From the NCBI GenBank assembly GCA_020740775.1, contig JAHEWK010000014.1:744001-808000 (forward strand): 64,000 nt of DNA, read 5' to 3'. Below, piece after piece: positions 1 through 11,900 of this stretch. Both the position numbers and the translations under genes were made by a program. The stretch's first letter is position 1. Each line of letters starts with the position of its first letter. The notes beneath the pieces are model-generated. The model did not search any database. It had not been told where the DNA came from and saw only the letters and a program-made list of their open reading frames with translations. The stretch comes from Ilyonectria destructans (Eukaryota; Ascomycota; Sordariomycetes; Hypocreales; Nectriaceae).

Positions 1-894
1 ACGAGGTCGCTGTTTTCCATGTCGGGCTTCTTGACCGGCTGGTCGTCACCGATATCAGGATCCTATATCCAGAGAAACCTGTTAGTAGCTTCCGGGCAAG
101 ACGCTGCAGGGGAGTCATACTATGTGGTTCGGCCGGAGAGTAAAGCTGCTGAACATCATGAAGACGACAGAAAAGACGACAAAGACTCCAAGAGTTGTCT
201 TGAGCTTCTTTCTCAGGTTGAAACTCGCAATGGAGCTCTTGATACGCTGCCAGCGAGGTTGGCTAGGGGGTGTAGGCGGACCACCCATAGACTCGGGACT
301 ACGGGCTATCAATTGCTGCTGCTCTTCTGGGAGCCCCATAGTGGCATTCGACGGCGCAAAAGTCTGGTAGCCTGAGCCTGGTGGTGACGTTGGTGATGGC
401 GTGTAAGCGGGCGGGGCGTCACGGTGGTGAGGGAGCAAAGTAGTTGTAACACTTGGGGATGGATGGCCCATATATGGCGAAGCAATTCGATGATCCAATC
501 CGGTATAGTGGTTATGCTGCTCCTCAACACTACGTCGGAGGTGATGGCTAGGCGGTGAATTCGGAATCCTCGAGGGTTGGTAACCAGCAGAGCCAGTGGT
601 TGGAGACACAGCCGGACCCTCAGCACCCGTCGAGCCGCTATTTAAGGGCGCCCTCTCGGCCTCGGCCTCCCAGGCTTTGGACCCAGGGTCCTGAAAGGTA
701 GGGTCCTCGACGAATACATTGGGCACGCGAGGGACGCTGGCGGCGGAAGGATGGAATGCGCCATGATGGGTGGATGACGACGACGCGGGGTCCGACGACG
801 CGTGGAAGTAGCCGTCGGTAGGCGAGAGGGCGTCCGTCTCGTCGTCTGAGGGGTCAGCAGCGGAGTAGAGGTTGTCCGAATAGGGCGAGGGCAT
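1..894 (-). CDS. Single-pass membrane protein with long proline/serine-rich N-terminus (5' part only)
   Basis: The gene starts at 894 and runs off the left edge. Exon 1 covers 894-121. An intron at 120-63 has donor GTATGA, a CTAAC branch site and acceptor ATATAG. Exon 2 continues in frame (DPDIGDDQPVKK...) to base 1. The first ~225 residues are hydrophilic and rich in Pro, Ser and acidic residues (for example PPAYTPSPTSPPGSG). A basic stretch (LRKKLK) is followed by about 20 hydrophobic residues (TTLGVFVVFSVVFMMFSSF), which suggests a type II membrane protein with a cytosolic N-terminus; the extracytosolic part lies outside the window. The open frame extends upstream to an ATG at 1053. I prefer 894 because MPSPYSDNLYS begins the region with protein-like composition. 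Function is not recognised. Confidence 0.7.
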
Positions 895-2570
895 CGCGGT
901 GAGTGAGGTCACTGAGGTGGGAACGGACAGAGCGTAGTTAGTCAGGGCGAAGGCCTTGGAAGGTGAACGGGGACTGTATAGGGCTGAGGCTGAGGCAACG
1001 GGATGTGGTCCCTGGAGCTTCTCGGGAACGCAGTCGATGGTTGGTTGACGCAACGGCCAGGGTTACAGGAGATGACGGAAGCGTTCGCCGTTGACGTTCG
1101 CTTAGACGCAATGTGTACGCGGCTCGGGTAATGTAGAGGTCATCGGCCGTCGTCAGACACATGCGAAGCCGACGATGAAGACGAGTTACGAGAGAGATGT
1201 GAGGAAGAGGAAGGTCTGGAGAGGGAGGAAGTGAGGCGGCAAGGCTGGGCCGGCGGGGCGGGGAGAGACATGTTGATTGATTGCCATGGCCAGCCGAAGC
1301 CGACTGCAGCACGACGACCCCAATGGGCCAGGCTGCCAGGGTATCGCACCAGCCAGGCAGACGAGCAACCAGGATACCCAGTGCAGTGAGTAGACTGGTT
1401 CATCAGCAAAGTTGCGGTTAGACAGTGGGTGGGTTGCGTACGAGGCCCTGAACGCACATGCATGAGTTAGTTGCACTGGAGACGTCAGAGTGAAGGCCGG
1501 GATAAGGAAGGATTAGCGATAATTAGGCAACTGTCTGCATATTCCAGTGGGGACGACGTTGGCTTTCAGCACTCGGCGAGTTGCAGGTCAGTTGCAAGTT
1601 AACTGACATGACATGACCGAGCAGCTAACATAGCAAATATCCTCCAACGCCAGAGGCCATCACATTGTTACAACTTCCACTGACATCTGCCTCTCTCCTC
1701 TCCTCTTCTCTTCTCTCCTCCATCTCCCATCGATTTATCATCCGCCAGAAAATCAAGCACAAATCCAGTAATCCCACCGCACAATCAACCCCCGCCCTAC
1801 AAAAGTGCCACCGCCATCCCATGCCGCCATGTCGCCCGATTGGGCCAAATCCATCCCCCCCCGGCCACTCCAACATGGCACAATCTGACGTCTCTCTTTC
1901 TTACCCAACTGCCTCTCTCGTGCAAGCTTCGTCCCGCGCATCCCCGCCCGACCGGCTCCGATGCCTCCCCGCCGGGCTGGCGTAAGCCTGCATGCGAGCG
2001 TGCAGGGCCGCGAGTGCGGGTGACGCAAGGACGAGAGGCCTAGACTCAGAGACCGAGGGCGAGTGCGCGGCCGGTGTCGTTGATCCGATGCGAGGGGCGT
2101 GTGGATGCTGTGATAGGGCTGTTCCCGAGTGCTGGGTTGCCAACCTGATCGGCATTAGTGCTTCTCGTGAAATAATAAACTCAATTGCGTGTATCGTTAA
2201 CACTCCAGAATAAGCAGTCGGTGTAATTTGATGCCGTTGACTGCTCGAAGCTTCGATAGTAACACATCACGATGCGATGCGTCACTCAAGGCATGCACGA
2301 CACGCAAGACAATGTCATACGGGTACGTCTTAGATTAAAACAAGCATAATGTCAAAGAGCTCAATTCATCCCGATATCATTCGATCCATTCGCTCTCTCG
2401 GTAACACCAGTTAAGACGGTCTCCATCTTGTCCAAACCTCAACTCAACATTCTGTCTCAAGTCGTATTAACAGGTATATCCTCCAACTCTAACTCAAGCT
2501 TCCTCTCGTAGATCGAATATCTATCACACTCGTCAGCTCACATCACTGCCAATGGGCGGCGACTCAGTCC
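895..2570. other. Gene-free stretch: 5' flank of the membrane-protein gene
   Basis: This should hold the promoter and leader of the gene that starts at 894. A pyrimidine-rich run at about 1690-1730 lies on the plus strand. The open frames here are short, overlap on both strands and look like none of the families I know. No RNA gene was recognised. Confidence 0.5.
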
Positions 2571-3590
2571 TTACACGGGCCAATACGCATGGATCCCCTT
2601 GCTGTTCAGATCCTTTCTCACATCCACCAGAACATCGTCACCTGGTCCCTGTCCATCGTGAACGCCTCCAACCCGCCGTCCAGGTTCATCTGGCTCCACG
2701 CCCTGAGCTCCTTGTGCCGCGGGTCCTGCGGACACGTATTGGTCGGCCACTTACGCCGTGTCTGCACCACGTCCACGAACCCAACGTCCTCCATCATCAC
2801 CTGGAGCTCTGCGTAGCCGCCGGGGGTGAGGTTGCTGAGACATGTCAGAGAAAGTTGAGTTGTGTGCCTTTAAGTTGTCAACTTACTCGTAGATCTTCTA
2901 TAGGTAGACTCGCCAGTTAACAATGCTCGACGTCATCATTCGGCTGTGGATGTAGTCAAAGGGCTGAGAATGGTTCCACTCCTCGTCAATATCGTCGATA
3001 AAAAACTCCACGTTGGGAGGGACACTCATCATCTAGTTAGCAGGGGCATTCACATAGGACCCCAGATCATACAAGGTTGGCTGGATAGGGGAAATGTCGA
3101 CACTAACAATCTAGAATGACTATCAGCTCACAAACATCTAACTTCTTTAAGGCAGACTGACGTGGGCCCCCGGGTGCTCATCGCCAAAGTCCATCGCCCA
3201 TATTCCCGTACCCGTACCCAGATCAAGGACGCGCTTAATCTGCGAACCCGACTTGTTCGGGGGCGCAAGGCCCAGTTTGTCGTCGAACGTAAGGAGGAAT
3301 AAATGATGCTGTAAGTCTTTCCTCTCGTCCTCATTTAGCTAACAACGTCCGTGTTATATAATTCGAGGTAGCTAGTCGTACCTCGTCATTCGGCCTCCTG
3401 GGCATCGTTCGGTAGGTTGTACTCTGATAATATTAGAAACCTGAAGTGATGGCTTAACTAGGAATTCGAGCAGGAGGATCACTTCCATCTTTGTATCGAT
3501 GGTATGTTCTTCCATTCTCGCTACGGTAGTCAAGGATGGAACTGCTTAGGGATTGTGTCGACGAAGACGTGTCCTGCCCACCCAGCAATA
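2571..3590 (-). pseudogene. Decayed LaeA-like SAM-dependent methyltransferase
   Basis: Family landmarks appear in order on the minus strand: SSILDYRSENGRTYHRYKDG, PNDE, DLQHHLFLLTFDDKLGLAPP, the SAM-binding motif VLDLGTGTGIWAMDF, DISPIQPTF/VPPNVEFFIDD, FDYIHSRMM, NLTPGGYAELQ and the terminal GIHAYWPV with stop at 2571-2573. Family-like introns can still be read; for example one with a CTAACTAG branch region joins PTF to VPPNV. The gene is broken in several places: a TAG stop within NWRVYL*KIY, a reading-frame mismatch just before PNDE, a small deletion after EAFTM (the usual FTRVLG segment is gone) and a one-base loss before LVDVRKDL. No convincing start codon was found. LaeA-like proteins are putative methyltransferases, some of which affect secondary metabolism. 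Family identity is well supported; loss of function is inferred. Confidence 0.75.
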
Positions 3591-4749
3591 TGTCAGGCCT
3601 CAACTAAGCACTCGACGTGATCAAACTCGATACCTCTCCCAGAGACGACTCCTGGTCCTCCGGAATCTAGTCCACCACACCGGTGAGTTGGGTGCTGCTC
3701 GTGGTTATATGCTGATAAAGGGGTCAAACTTGGTCGTCAGGCACCATGACGGGGTCCAAATCACTAGCTGCCATCTTTCCAATTGTTGGCCAATGCCTCT
3801 CTGCAGGTTATTCCTTTCTCTGTCGCAATATAGCACCAAATGGATTCTCTCTCTTTAGAGAATTGGGAAGCACTCAAGTCAGCAGATAAAGAAGAGATCG
3901 AGGCCCGAACGAAAAGTCTCCTCAACAACCCCTCCTACAGTCTCGGACCCGCGGTCACCGGCTCTGCGACCCATCCACCTTAATGCTCGGGCGCCCGCAG
4001 CTGCCGCAGGGGGTCATGCACCGGGCGTTATCCCCGACCGATGCCTATTCGCCGGACCACCGCACCGCGGGTCCCTCGTCACTGCTCGGCACCGCAACGC
4101 CGGGGACGGCCCCACATGCACGGCCGCCCGGTGGCCGGGGATCGAGCTTTGGGGGTTAAGACTGTGGAACAGGCTGCATAACGGGCTCGCATGAGGGTGT
4201 CAGGTGGAGGAATTTTGCTGATTTGATTCCAATAGTGGACAGGGCCTTGGATATATAACTAGCATCAGTCCAACTGCCGGTAATGGTAAATATTCCTGGG
4301 CGTAATGAAAAGTTCATGTCATTTCTTGCGGGGTCCCGCCCTAGCCTCGCCTCAACTCGGCTGTCTATCTCGAATGAACCAATGTGCCAGCCTATGTCTA
4401 ACCGCCGACTCCGACCCCTCAAATGAAAACGTAGAGCAATGTGTTTCCGGCCTTCCATCCTCCTGTCCGTGGATGAAGCCTGGGTTTTTTCCTCCTCTGA
4501 TATATATCTCCCTCTAACGCCAAAGATTCATCCGGTAACGCGATGCCATCCAACCGCTAAATTCCCCGCTTTCCTAAAAGTCCATGTGAGATTGTTTGTG
4601 CGTGCGTGGTGCGTATGGATATGTGTGAGTATTCGAGAGTGTTTGTTTGTTTGTGTGTGTGGTGAATGCGTGGTGACTTCAGTCCGCGCTCAGATTATCG
4701 TATGTGGTATATCCTCCTCCAGTCGTCCGGTCGTGTCACTCCAGGCCTA
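3591..4749. other. Gene-free stretch with a 47-codon ORF and a TG-rich run
   Basis: A 47-codon plus-strand ORF at 3840-3983 (MDSLSLENWEALKSADKEE...) has a helical, charged, protein-like composition but no recognised homologue. Around 3960-4150 the DNA is strongly GC-rich. A G/T-rich simple run (TTTGTTTGTTTGTGTGTGTG) lies at about 4640-4660, downstream of the carrier gene's stop codon. Nothing else was recognised. Confidence 0.4.
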
Positions 4750-7100
4750 TCAGTGCAGACCGAGCGTCTTCTTTGAATTTTCGTACACCACCCAGGTGAT
4801 GCTTAGCGCCGGGGCGACCTTGAGAAGATTCGGTGTCAAGCCTTTGTACAGCCCGCGATATCCTTCCCGTTGTATCGTCTTCTGCGTAACATCCCATATA
4901 CCGGTGTAGGTGGCCTTGTGCATGCTTGTGCCTTGCGTCTGAAGTCGGGTACGGACAACATTAAGGGGGTATACAACACTTGCGCCAAATGCTCCGGATG
5001 TGGCGCCGATCATGCCAGTAGCGATGTTGCCGATTTCGACATCGTCCTCATGCTTGTTGTAGCGTTTAGCATAGTAGCCCTTGTACGTCGTTTTTAGCAG
5101 CTCAAACATGCCCATGTCGATGGCACTGTAAGGGAACATTCCAATCAGGCCCATCGTCAAGCCTCGATAAGCTGCGGCGATGCCTCCGTCGGCGTACATC
5201 TTGAGCGCTGTCTGGCGAACGAGAGCAGCACCTGTGAGTCCTCCTTTGACAGTTTCGCACTGAAGTCGGAATTTCAAGGTATCAAGGGGGTAAACAAAAG
5301 CCCTTTGCTTGTTAGTCCAGCATCACGTTGGAGGCAAGGATAGAACATACTGTGCGATCATGCCAGCAACACCACCAGCGGTGAACTTGGAGTATGAGTT
5401 AATCTTTTTAGGGTCTCCATGACCCTCAAAGTTGGCCAGTGCTCGCTTAGCTGCTTCGTATGATCCGAACTTGATAGCCGTCTCCGGCATGATTTTGACG
5501 ACATTCAATCCATTGCCTAGATTCCATTAGTATGCCGCGCCTCATTTGAAGCCTCAATCGTGTAGTCGAGGCTGTAACAGACAACTCACCGGCAAAGAAA
5601 CTACGGAAGCCTCCAGAGCGGAAGAGTTCTCGGATGGCGTCGCTGAATGGCCTGGATGCATTCTTCAGTGCGGCTAAGGGATGTCCCTGTCTGAGCGCTA
5701 CGCCTGCCGTCGAGGTGCTGCTGCTAGTGTTGACGAGCAGATAAACCTTCAATCGGTCGAGAGGAGCAGTCGCCGTACGCGACACTCCGCCGGCGATGGC
5801 ACCCGCAACGAAGTAACCTGGATCAGGGACAAAGTCTGTCAGTCTATACTTCTTGTGCTGTTTCAAGACGCCGGTTGAGGTCTGTTCCGGGGTGCCAGCG
5901 CCGACATGTTGCGAGAAGGACTCGGCCAGCTCCTCGGCCGAGTCGTCGAAAGTGGGATAGGCGGCCGCCGCAGCCATGTTCTCAACGGAAATGGGCGTGT
6001 CATCCAAGGCGCGCCGGGTCGTCGGAGGTATCGAAGCGGATTCGGAGGTCCTGGGAGGGTCGAAGGGGAACGCGACTCTGAGAAGAGAGCCGAACAGGGT
6101 GATAAAAAGGGAGCGGAATCCGTCCGTACCTATACCCTCTAATGTTTCCTCGCTCACAATCGAGTCTCCTTCGGGGGTCACGCTGACCACTGAGTAGTAA
6201 AACGACAAGACAGCATGAAGTTGAGAGTCGTGGTCGTGAGGAGGCATAAAGAGTAAAAAGTTTCTGGAACTGGTCAGCTGGCTTTCCAATGGTAGTTGAG
6301 TTTGGTCAGATAAGGTTCTGTCGACGAGCTTTGGCGCATTCATGACCCGGTTCGGGATGGCTTGGCACATGACGTCTGGTTCCCCGCCAAATGACTGATG
6401 CTCAGGCATGGGTATCATGTAATGGGATTGCCAAACGCCAAGACAATAAAGAGGAAAATGTGCAGAAATGGTTGACTAACCGCCACTCATCAAAGGTGAT
6501 AAAGCCATCGTGGTTAAGGTCCACGTCGTCGAAGAACTCGGCGAGGCGGCGATTGGAGACGGTTAGGCCACCGTTCTTAAAGGCCGCCTGGAGCTCGGCC
6601 TTGTCGAGCTTCCCGTTGCCGTCCTTGTCAATGGTTCTAAATAGAGCAAAAAGTTGTCGCTCGGCTTTTCCAACGAATGTGCGGAACTCTGTAGGCGATG
6701 AACTGGTAAGCATCGACGTGTAAAGGCAGTTCTGCTTCTCTGGCATCGTCGGGGAGAGCACGGCGGCTGTCGGTAGCTTCGGAAAAGGCATGCATACCTT
6801 CATATTGGATCTTGCCATCACGGTCTTGGTCCACCTCACCCATTATTCGCTTAAGCATCTCGTCGGCATTTTTCATAGCTGCGATTGCTGATCAGCACCT
6901 CTGTGTCTGCGGTTGAGTTACGCGGGCTCTCGCTCACGATGATCAATCTTGCGAAGCCCCTTCTTCAAGCCCTTCAAATCCAGCTCGCCGGTGCGTTCGG
7001 GCTCGAGGCTAGCCCACAACTCCTCGACGCGGGCATCGCGCTGGTTTTGCGACTCCCCAAAGCCATGTTCGGCCTTGCTGACCAGCTTGGACACGGTCAT
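4750..7100 (-). CDS. SAL1: EF-hand mitochondrial carrier (calcium-regulated ATP-Mg/Pi type, SCaMC/Sal1-like)
   Basis: Six exons (7100-6938, 6878-6798, 6688-6481, 6263-5590, 5516-5351, 5302-4750) join in frame to 614 residues. The N-terminal half has a degenerate EF-hand (ERTGELDLKGL) and three good loops: DQDRDGKIQYEE, DKDGNGKLDKAE and DLNHDGFITFDE. An acidic linker leads to the carrier domain, with three repeats marked by PLDRLK, PLDTLKFRLQ and PLNVVRTRLQ. The family exchanges ATP-Mg for phosphate across the inner mitochondrial membrane and is activated by calcium on the intermembrane side. The start at 7100 (MTVSKLVSKAEHGFG) gives the usual family N-terminus; an in-frame ATG at 7355 would add 85 Ser/Pro-rich residues. 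The gene is divergent from SSN8. Substrate is inferred from the EF-hand architecture. Confidence 0.93.
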
Positions 7101-7929
7101 GACGATGGCGAGGGTGGCATATCTCGCGCCTGGGGCGGTCGGAACGGTCGTCGCAGGGGCCGAGGGGGGACGAGGGGACGATTGGAGGAAGTTGGAATGC
7201 GCGCGGTCGCCGTCGTCGTCGGAGAGGGAGCAGAGGCGGGTTACGGCAAGATCATGGCTGCCGGCGAGAGTCGTGGAGGGGCAAGCAGAGAATGGCAAGG
7301 ATGATGCCAATTGCGTTCGGGAGAGCGCCGATGGTCGTGAAGGCAAAATCTCCAAATGCCGTGCCGTCGAGTGGAGGTGTCAAAGGCCACGGACCGGGGG
7401 AAACAGGGAAGCTGCTTGAGCAATCAGAGCCATTCCATTATCTCTAGCGCCCCGGAAGGACCCGCCAGCTAGTCCAGCTTTTTACCAGCGCCCGTCAGCG
7501 CCCTCGCCTTGTCTCGGCTCAAGGGGTTTAGGGCATGGATTGCAGGTTGCGAATAGTCGCCCAGGTGGGCCATATGATGCTTCTATGGAGTTGACGGTGT
7601 CGAGTGGTTCAATTGCTGGTCTCGTAGCAAGTCTTGTTGGGTCGCGGCTAGAGATCCGATCTGTGACGAGCTGTGGCTTTCCCTGTGGCTTGTACAGATG
7701 TGGCGTCATATCGTGCGGGTATCTTGGTTGCCACGATCTTATCAGCCCCGCACAGCCTTGCCCAGCCGATGAATCCCCAAGGGGACATTCCTCAGCCTTG
7801 TCGTGCGACCGTCCTCTCCCTCCGCCTCGACGTCTTCCGCCTCCTGCCAGCAACTCCAACAACCCCTCACGCCACGCCTCTCCGGCGGCTTCGCATGAAA
7901 GGCGCCTCTACGGCCCGCTCCGGCGAGCA
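7101..7929. promoter_or_regulatory. Divergent intergenic region between the EF-hand carrier and SSN8
   Basis: About 830 bases separate the two start codons, so the promoters and leaders of both genes must lie here unless the upstream in-frame ATGs (7355 for the carrier, 7540 for SSN8) are used. No specific binding site was assigned. Confidence 0.6.
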
Positions 7930-8970
7930 ATGTCGGCCAACTACTGGGAGTCGACGCAGCGCCGCTACTGGCAGTTCACCAAGGAGCAGCTAGCGTCGAT
8001 GCGCCAGAAGCTCGAGGAAGACAATGCCGACCTCGTCCGCATGTTCCCGCTGCCGCAGCAGAGGCATTTGAACATTTACTTCAACCAACGTGAGCCGCTC
8101 TCCCCGCGTGGAACCGCCCCCCCTCCCGTCCCGCTCGGCGGCATCCAACTAACGCATGTCTCGTCTGCAGAGTTGATCAGATTGGCGAAGCGCCTCACGA
8201 TCCGGCAGCAGTCCATGGCGACGGCCCAAGTTTACATGAAGCGTTTCTTTTCGAAAGTCGAGATCCGCCGAACGAATCCCTACCTCGTCATTGCCACGTC
8301 CATATACCTCGCCTGCAAAATGGAGGAGTCGCCACAGCACATCCGCCTCATTGTGACGGAGGCGCGGCAGATGTGGCAGGATCTCGTCGCCATCGATACG
8401 TCCAAGTTGGGCGAGTGCGAGTTTTTCCTTATTAGCGAAATGAGCTCCCAACTTATCGTCCACCAACCATACCGATCCATTACTGCTCTCCGGTCCGAGT
8501 TGTCGTTGGTCGAGGAGGATGTGCAGTTAGCCCGGTCTGTGATCAACGATCACTTCATGACCGATCTACCCCTGCTCTATCCACCGCACACCATTGCTCT
8601 CGTCGCTATCCTCCTTGCTCTAGTCCTCCGACCCAATAATTCAGTGCCAGGCCAAAACGCCTCTGGCGCTGCCGCGGCGGCTGGTCTCGCAGCTGCTCAG
8701 GCAGCATTGAGCCAGGCACAGGCCCGCACAGGACAGGGCAGCATGATGGACACGGGCGGGACAGATACAAAGGGAAAGCCACAGGAAGGTCGAGTGACGC
8801 GCGTGCAGCGATTTGCGGCGTGGCTAGCGGAGAGCAACGTGGATATAGCATCCATGGTGGACGCTACGCAGGAGATCATATCCTTCTACGAGTGTTACGA
8901 ACAGTACAACGATAAGCTCACCCGGGAGCAGATCAACCGATTTGTCAAGGCTCGTAGCTTGGACAAGTGA
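7930..8970 (+). CDS. SSN8: Cyclin C, RNA polymerase II Mediator kinase-module subunit
   Basis: Two exons (7930-8089 and 8171-8970) with an 81-base intron (GTGAGC...CTGCAG) give 319 residues. The N-terminus MSANYWESTQRRYW and the cyclin box (RQQSMATAQVYMKRFF, YLACKMEESPQHIR) are typical of cyclin C. A second cyclin fold follows, with an Ala/Gln-rich insert (GAAAAAGLAAAQAALSQAQ) before the final helices ending in FVKARSLDK. Cyclin C pairs with Cdk8/Ssn3 in the Mediator kinase module and represses or tunes RNA polymerase II transcription in the nucleus. The start at 7930 is chosen because the family protein begins with M(S)ANYW; the same frame is open further upstream to 7540 but that part is low in protein-like content. 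Confidence 0.95.
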   Translation: MSANYWESTQRRYWQFTKEQLASMRQKLEEDNADLVRMFPLPQQRHLNIYFNQREPLSPRGTAPPPVPLGGIQLTHVSSAELIRLAKRLTIRQQSMATAQVYMKRFFSKVEIRRTNPYLVIATSIYLACKMEESPQHIRLIVTEARQMWQDLVAIDTSKLGECEFFLISEMSSQLIVHQPYRSITALRSELSLVEEDVQLARSVINDHFMTDLPLLYPPHTIALVAILLALVLRPNNSVPGQNASGAAAAAGLAAAQAALSQAQARTGQGSMMDTGGTDTKGKPQEGRVTRVQRFAAWLAESNVDIASMVDATQEIISFYECYEQYNDKLTREQINRFVKARSLDK

Positions 8971-11900
8971 AGAGGCGTGGATATCACTGCAGAAACGGCA
9001 TGAGGCATGAGAAATGAAGCATCTACGAGATTCATATTCGCAGGTACTGGGGTGCATCGTTACAGTATTGGATTGGAGTTTTGAGGTTTGCCTGGAAAAC
9101 ATGATTATAGAGTCTCTGCATTGTTACTCGTATACAGAGTTGAACGGAGTTTTTTTTTTATCTATAACAGAATGGGGACGAAATCCGTGATACTGGACAG
9201 CCTTCCCGACATCCCCTTGTTCTCGAGTGTGAAGTGTGCGGTGCAATGGTAGTGCGGTATGGGACCAACCGAAGACCCTCATATTGCCAACCAGAAGTTT
9301 TGAGACAATAGTCTCTTAAGGAATGCAACGTCCTGACGGGAGGCTTCAGGGTCCAGGGTGTATGGAGTCGCCCAACTACCCGGGACTCTTGACTGCCTGA
9401 TGGGGCCTTACTCGGTGCCAGGTTGCGCAACAAAAACCACTTACTGAAAACGACGCTCCCGTGAAGTTCTTGGTCATGACTAACTGAGTTAGGTTGCCAT
9501 TCTCCTTACATGTGTCTACGTCACATCACTTTGCAACCTAAGACGGCGTGACTCGGTCATCCTCGGCGAATACTTCCGAGACCGCACTCAACTGCGCAAG
9601 GTAAGCTAACGATAGGCAGAGCCTCATCAACAACTAAAAGCCGCAACCCGGAGGCATCACGATACCCGGATGTCAACCTTGAAAGCTCGGAAGCACAACT
9701 AATGACTCAACGGCGACTCCGTATCCAGTTCCGAAAACTCCAGCAACTCAAGAATCCGGGTGACTGAACAGGAGATGCGTTGCCCCACCTCGGAGGCCTG
9801 TTGGCACGGTCCAGATGCCCCATGATGCGAACTGCGTCATCGGCTGGGCAGGCAAAAGAAACGACGGGAAACGGCCGACTCGGCCGGAGTCGCCCCCGCA
9901 AGGCTGAGGCAGATCCATCGAAAAGCGTCGCGATTCCCCGCAGCTGACGTTGGGGTCGTGCGATGTTGCACAGCAGCGAAGAAGGGAAGAAGCAAAGAGC
10001 CGGGAAAGCCGCATTTCGCCCTTGCATCGGCAGAATGCAGCCGATAGCCTGATAGAACGATAAATCGGGTGGTCGCGGAAAACGCATGTCTCTGGTTCGG
10101 GTTGTGGCGCATGAAGTGCAACGGCACAGCGCATGGGAGTGGCTTTCGTCACGCAAGCCACATGAAACCCGGACAGTCCGTAGACCAGCTCCAAGGAGCT
10201 AGAGCCATCACCTCAGCCTCGAATCCTTGGGCCTCTCAGCGATCCAGGGTGGGCAAAGCACGCAAGCAGCGTTGGTTCCAGCACGGTGCACAGGAGGTTC
10301 CGCTGGTAAGTATGGGCACTCACTCACTCACTGAACAGCTCACGGGACGAGCAAGACCAGCGACGGCTGGTGCCCTTCTCCGCTAGGTGAGACACCGAAC
10401 AACGACCGCCACAGCCGACGGACAACGGACGGCACGCCATCGGAAATGGCGGTGTGGGCACGACAGTACCTAAACCCATCCCAACGAGTGGTCTGTGTGT
10501 TGCGTGGGGATGGGCACAATTGGGAACGATGGAAATGGCCTGGATGGGCAATTGAGGGTGGTGGGATCGAGCTGAGATGGAGGGTATACCGAAGGTCGAC
10601 AAACCGGGAGGTCGCGGGCAGCGCAGGGGGCTGGCAAAAGCAGGCCAAGCTCCTTGTCAGATCTCTTCTTGGCTTCTGATGGCTGCAGTCACACTGGTCC
10701 TGAACTGACCAGTGCTTTCTATTTCCATCTAGGGGGAGGTCAATCTCCCCAGTACCGAGACTGGTCATCTTGTCCGAGCCATGCTGGACATCCGAGAGTG
10801 CGAGGACAAGAGAACCCGCCGTCAATCCAGTGGAGGCTTGGTCTGCAGGAAGCCCAAGTGGGAAGTGCCTTTCGTCTAGGGGTCGATCACTAACACTGCC
10901 CTGTGCCTGTGCCTGGCTGGCACTCTATTGCAATGGAGGGATCCAGGGCCCGGGCTCGCATTCTGGTCTTAGAATTCCGGTCGAAATGCCTTGGTCCCAA
11001 GACCCTTCAGGTACGCCCGCACATCGAGCGATCGGCGTGGGCGATGCCCTCCCTCCTCGTGCAAACCCAATCCTGATGGCAGCCCCTTGGTCCGGAGGAA
11101 GCACTCGCAGACCCTCAACACATGGTGCAAGGTTTTGTGATCAGGACTAAAATAGATAGTGCCGGACAGCCCCTCCCCGCGTGGTGGCCTGGCAAATGAT
11201 ACAGTCAAGGACAACTTGTGGCGAACAGCGTGGAGGAGGTGGGAGGGGGAGGTCGGGACGCTTGGATGGGGCAGGAATTGGATTTCCGCCAGATGCTGGG
11301 CGGGCGCGGCCTTGATCGAGGGCCAAATGATCTAGCCGAGATCGACAGACGGGAGCGCAACCAGAGCCAGAACCAACTCCTAAGCCAAAACCAAAGCCAA
11401 AGTCATCGGCAATGGGTGCTGGTGGTGTGGTATGTGCGGACGATGCTCGGAGGTGGGGGGCCACGGGGAGTCGGACGTCCGTGATGCGACGGTATGAATG
11501 ATGAGCAGGCGGGTGCAGGCATCGCGGTGATTGACGAGATCGCTACGAGCGTCAGGCGTCTTTTGCGCCGCCGTCGTCACTCTCTCCTGGCTCATGGCTC
11601 CTGGCATGGGTCGCCAGCACACACCAGCTAGCCTACGTACCACTGGACCACCACTGGACCAGTCTCGCGTGCGTTGCAACGACGGGATTCGGGAGGGGAC
11701 CCCAGAACTCCCATCCCAGCTTGGTCTCGGTTGACGCCCGCTTTCGCCGCCGCCGAGAAACAGTTCCTGCGTGAGGGATGCGTGGAGCCATCGATCCCTG
11801 GCGGCAGCGCCAATCCAGCCCTGGCAGAAGCCCTGCGCTGCCAATGGTTCAGCGAAAGCCTTGGGACGCCGCCGCTTGACGCTGGAGGATGGCAGACGCA

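Noticed and set aside
3553..3858. Plus-strand 101-codon ORF starting MCRRRRVLP, as another 'MC' protein
   Set aside because: It lacks the Cys pairs of the family and partly lies antisense to the methyltransferase remnant.
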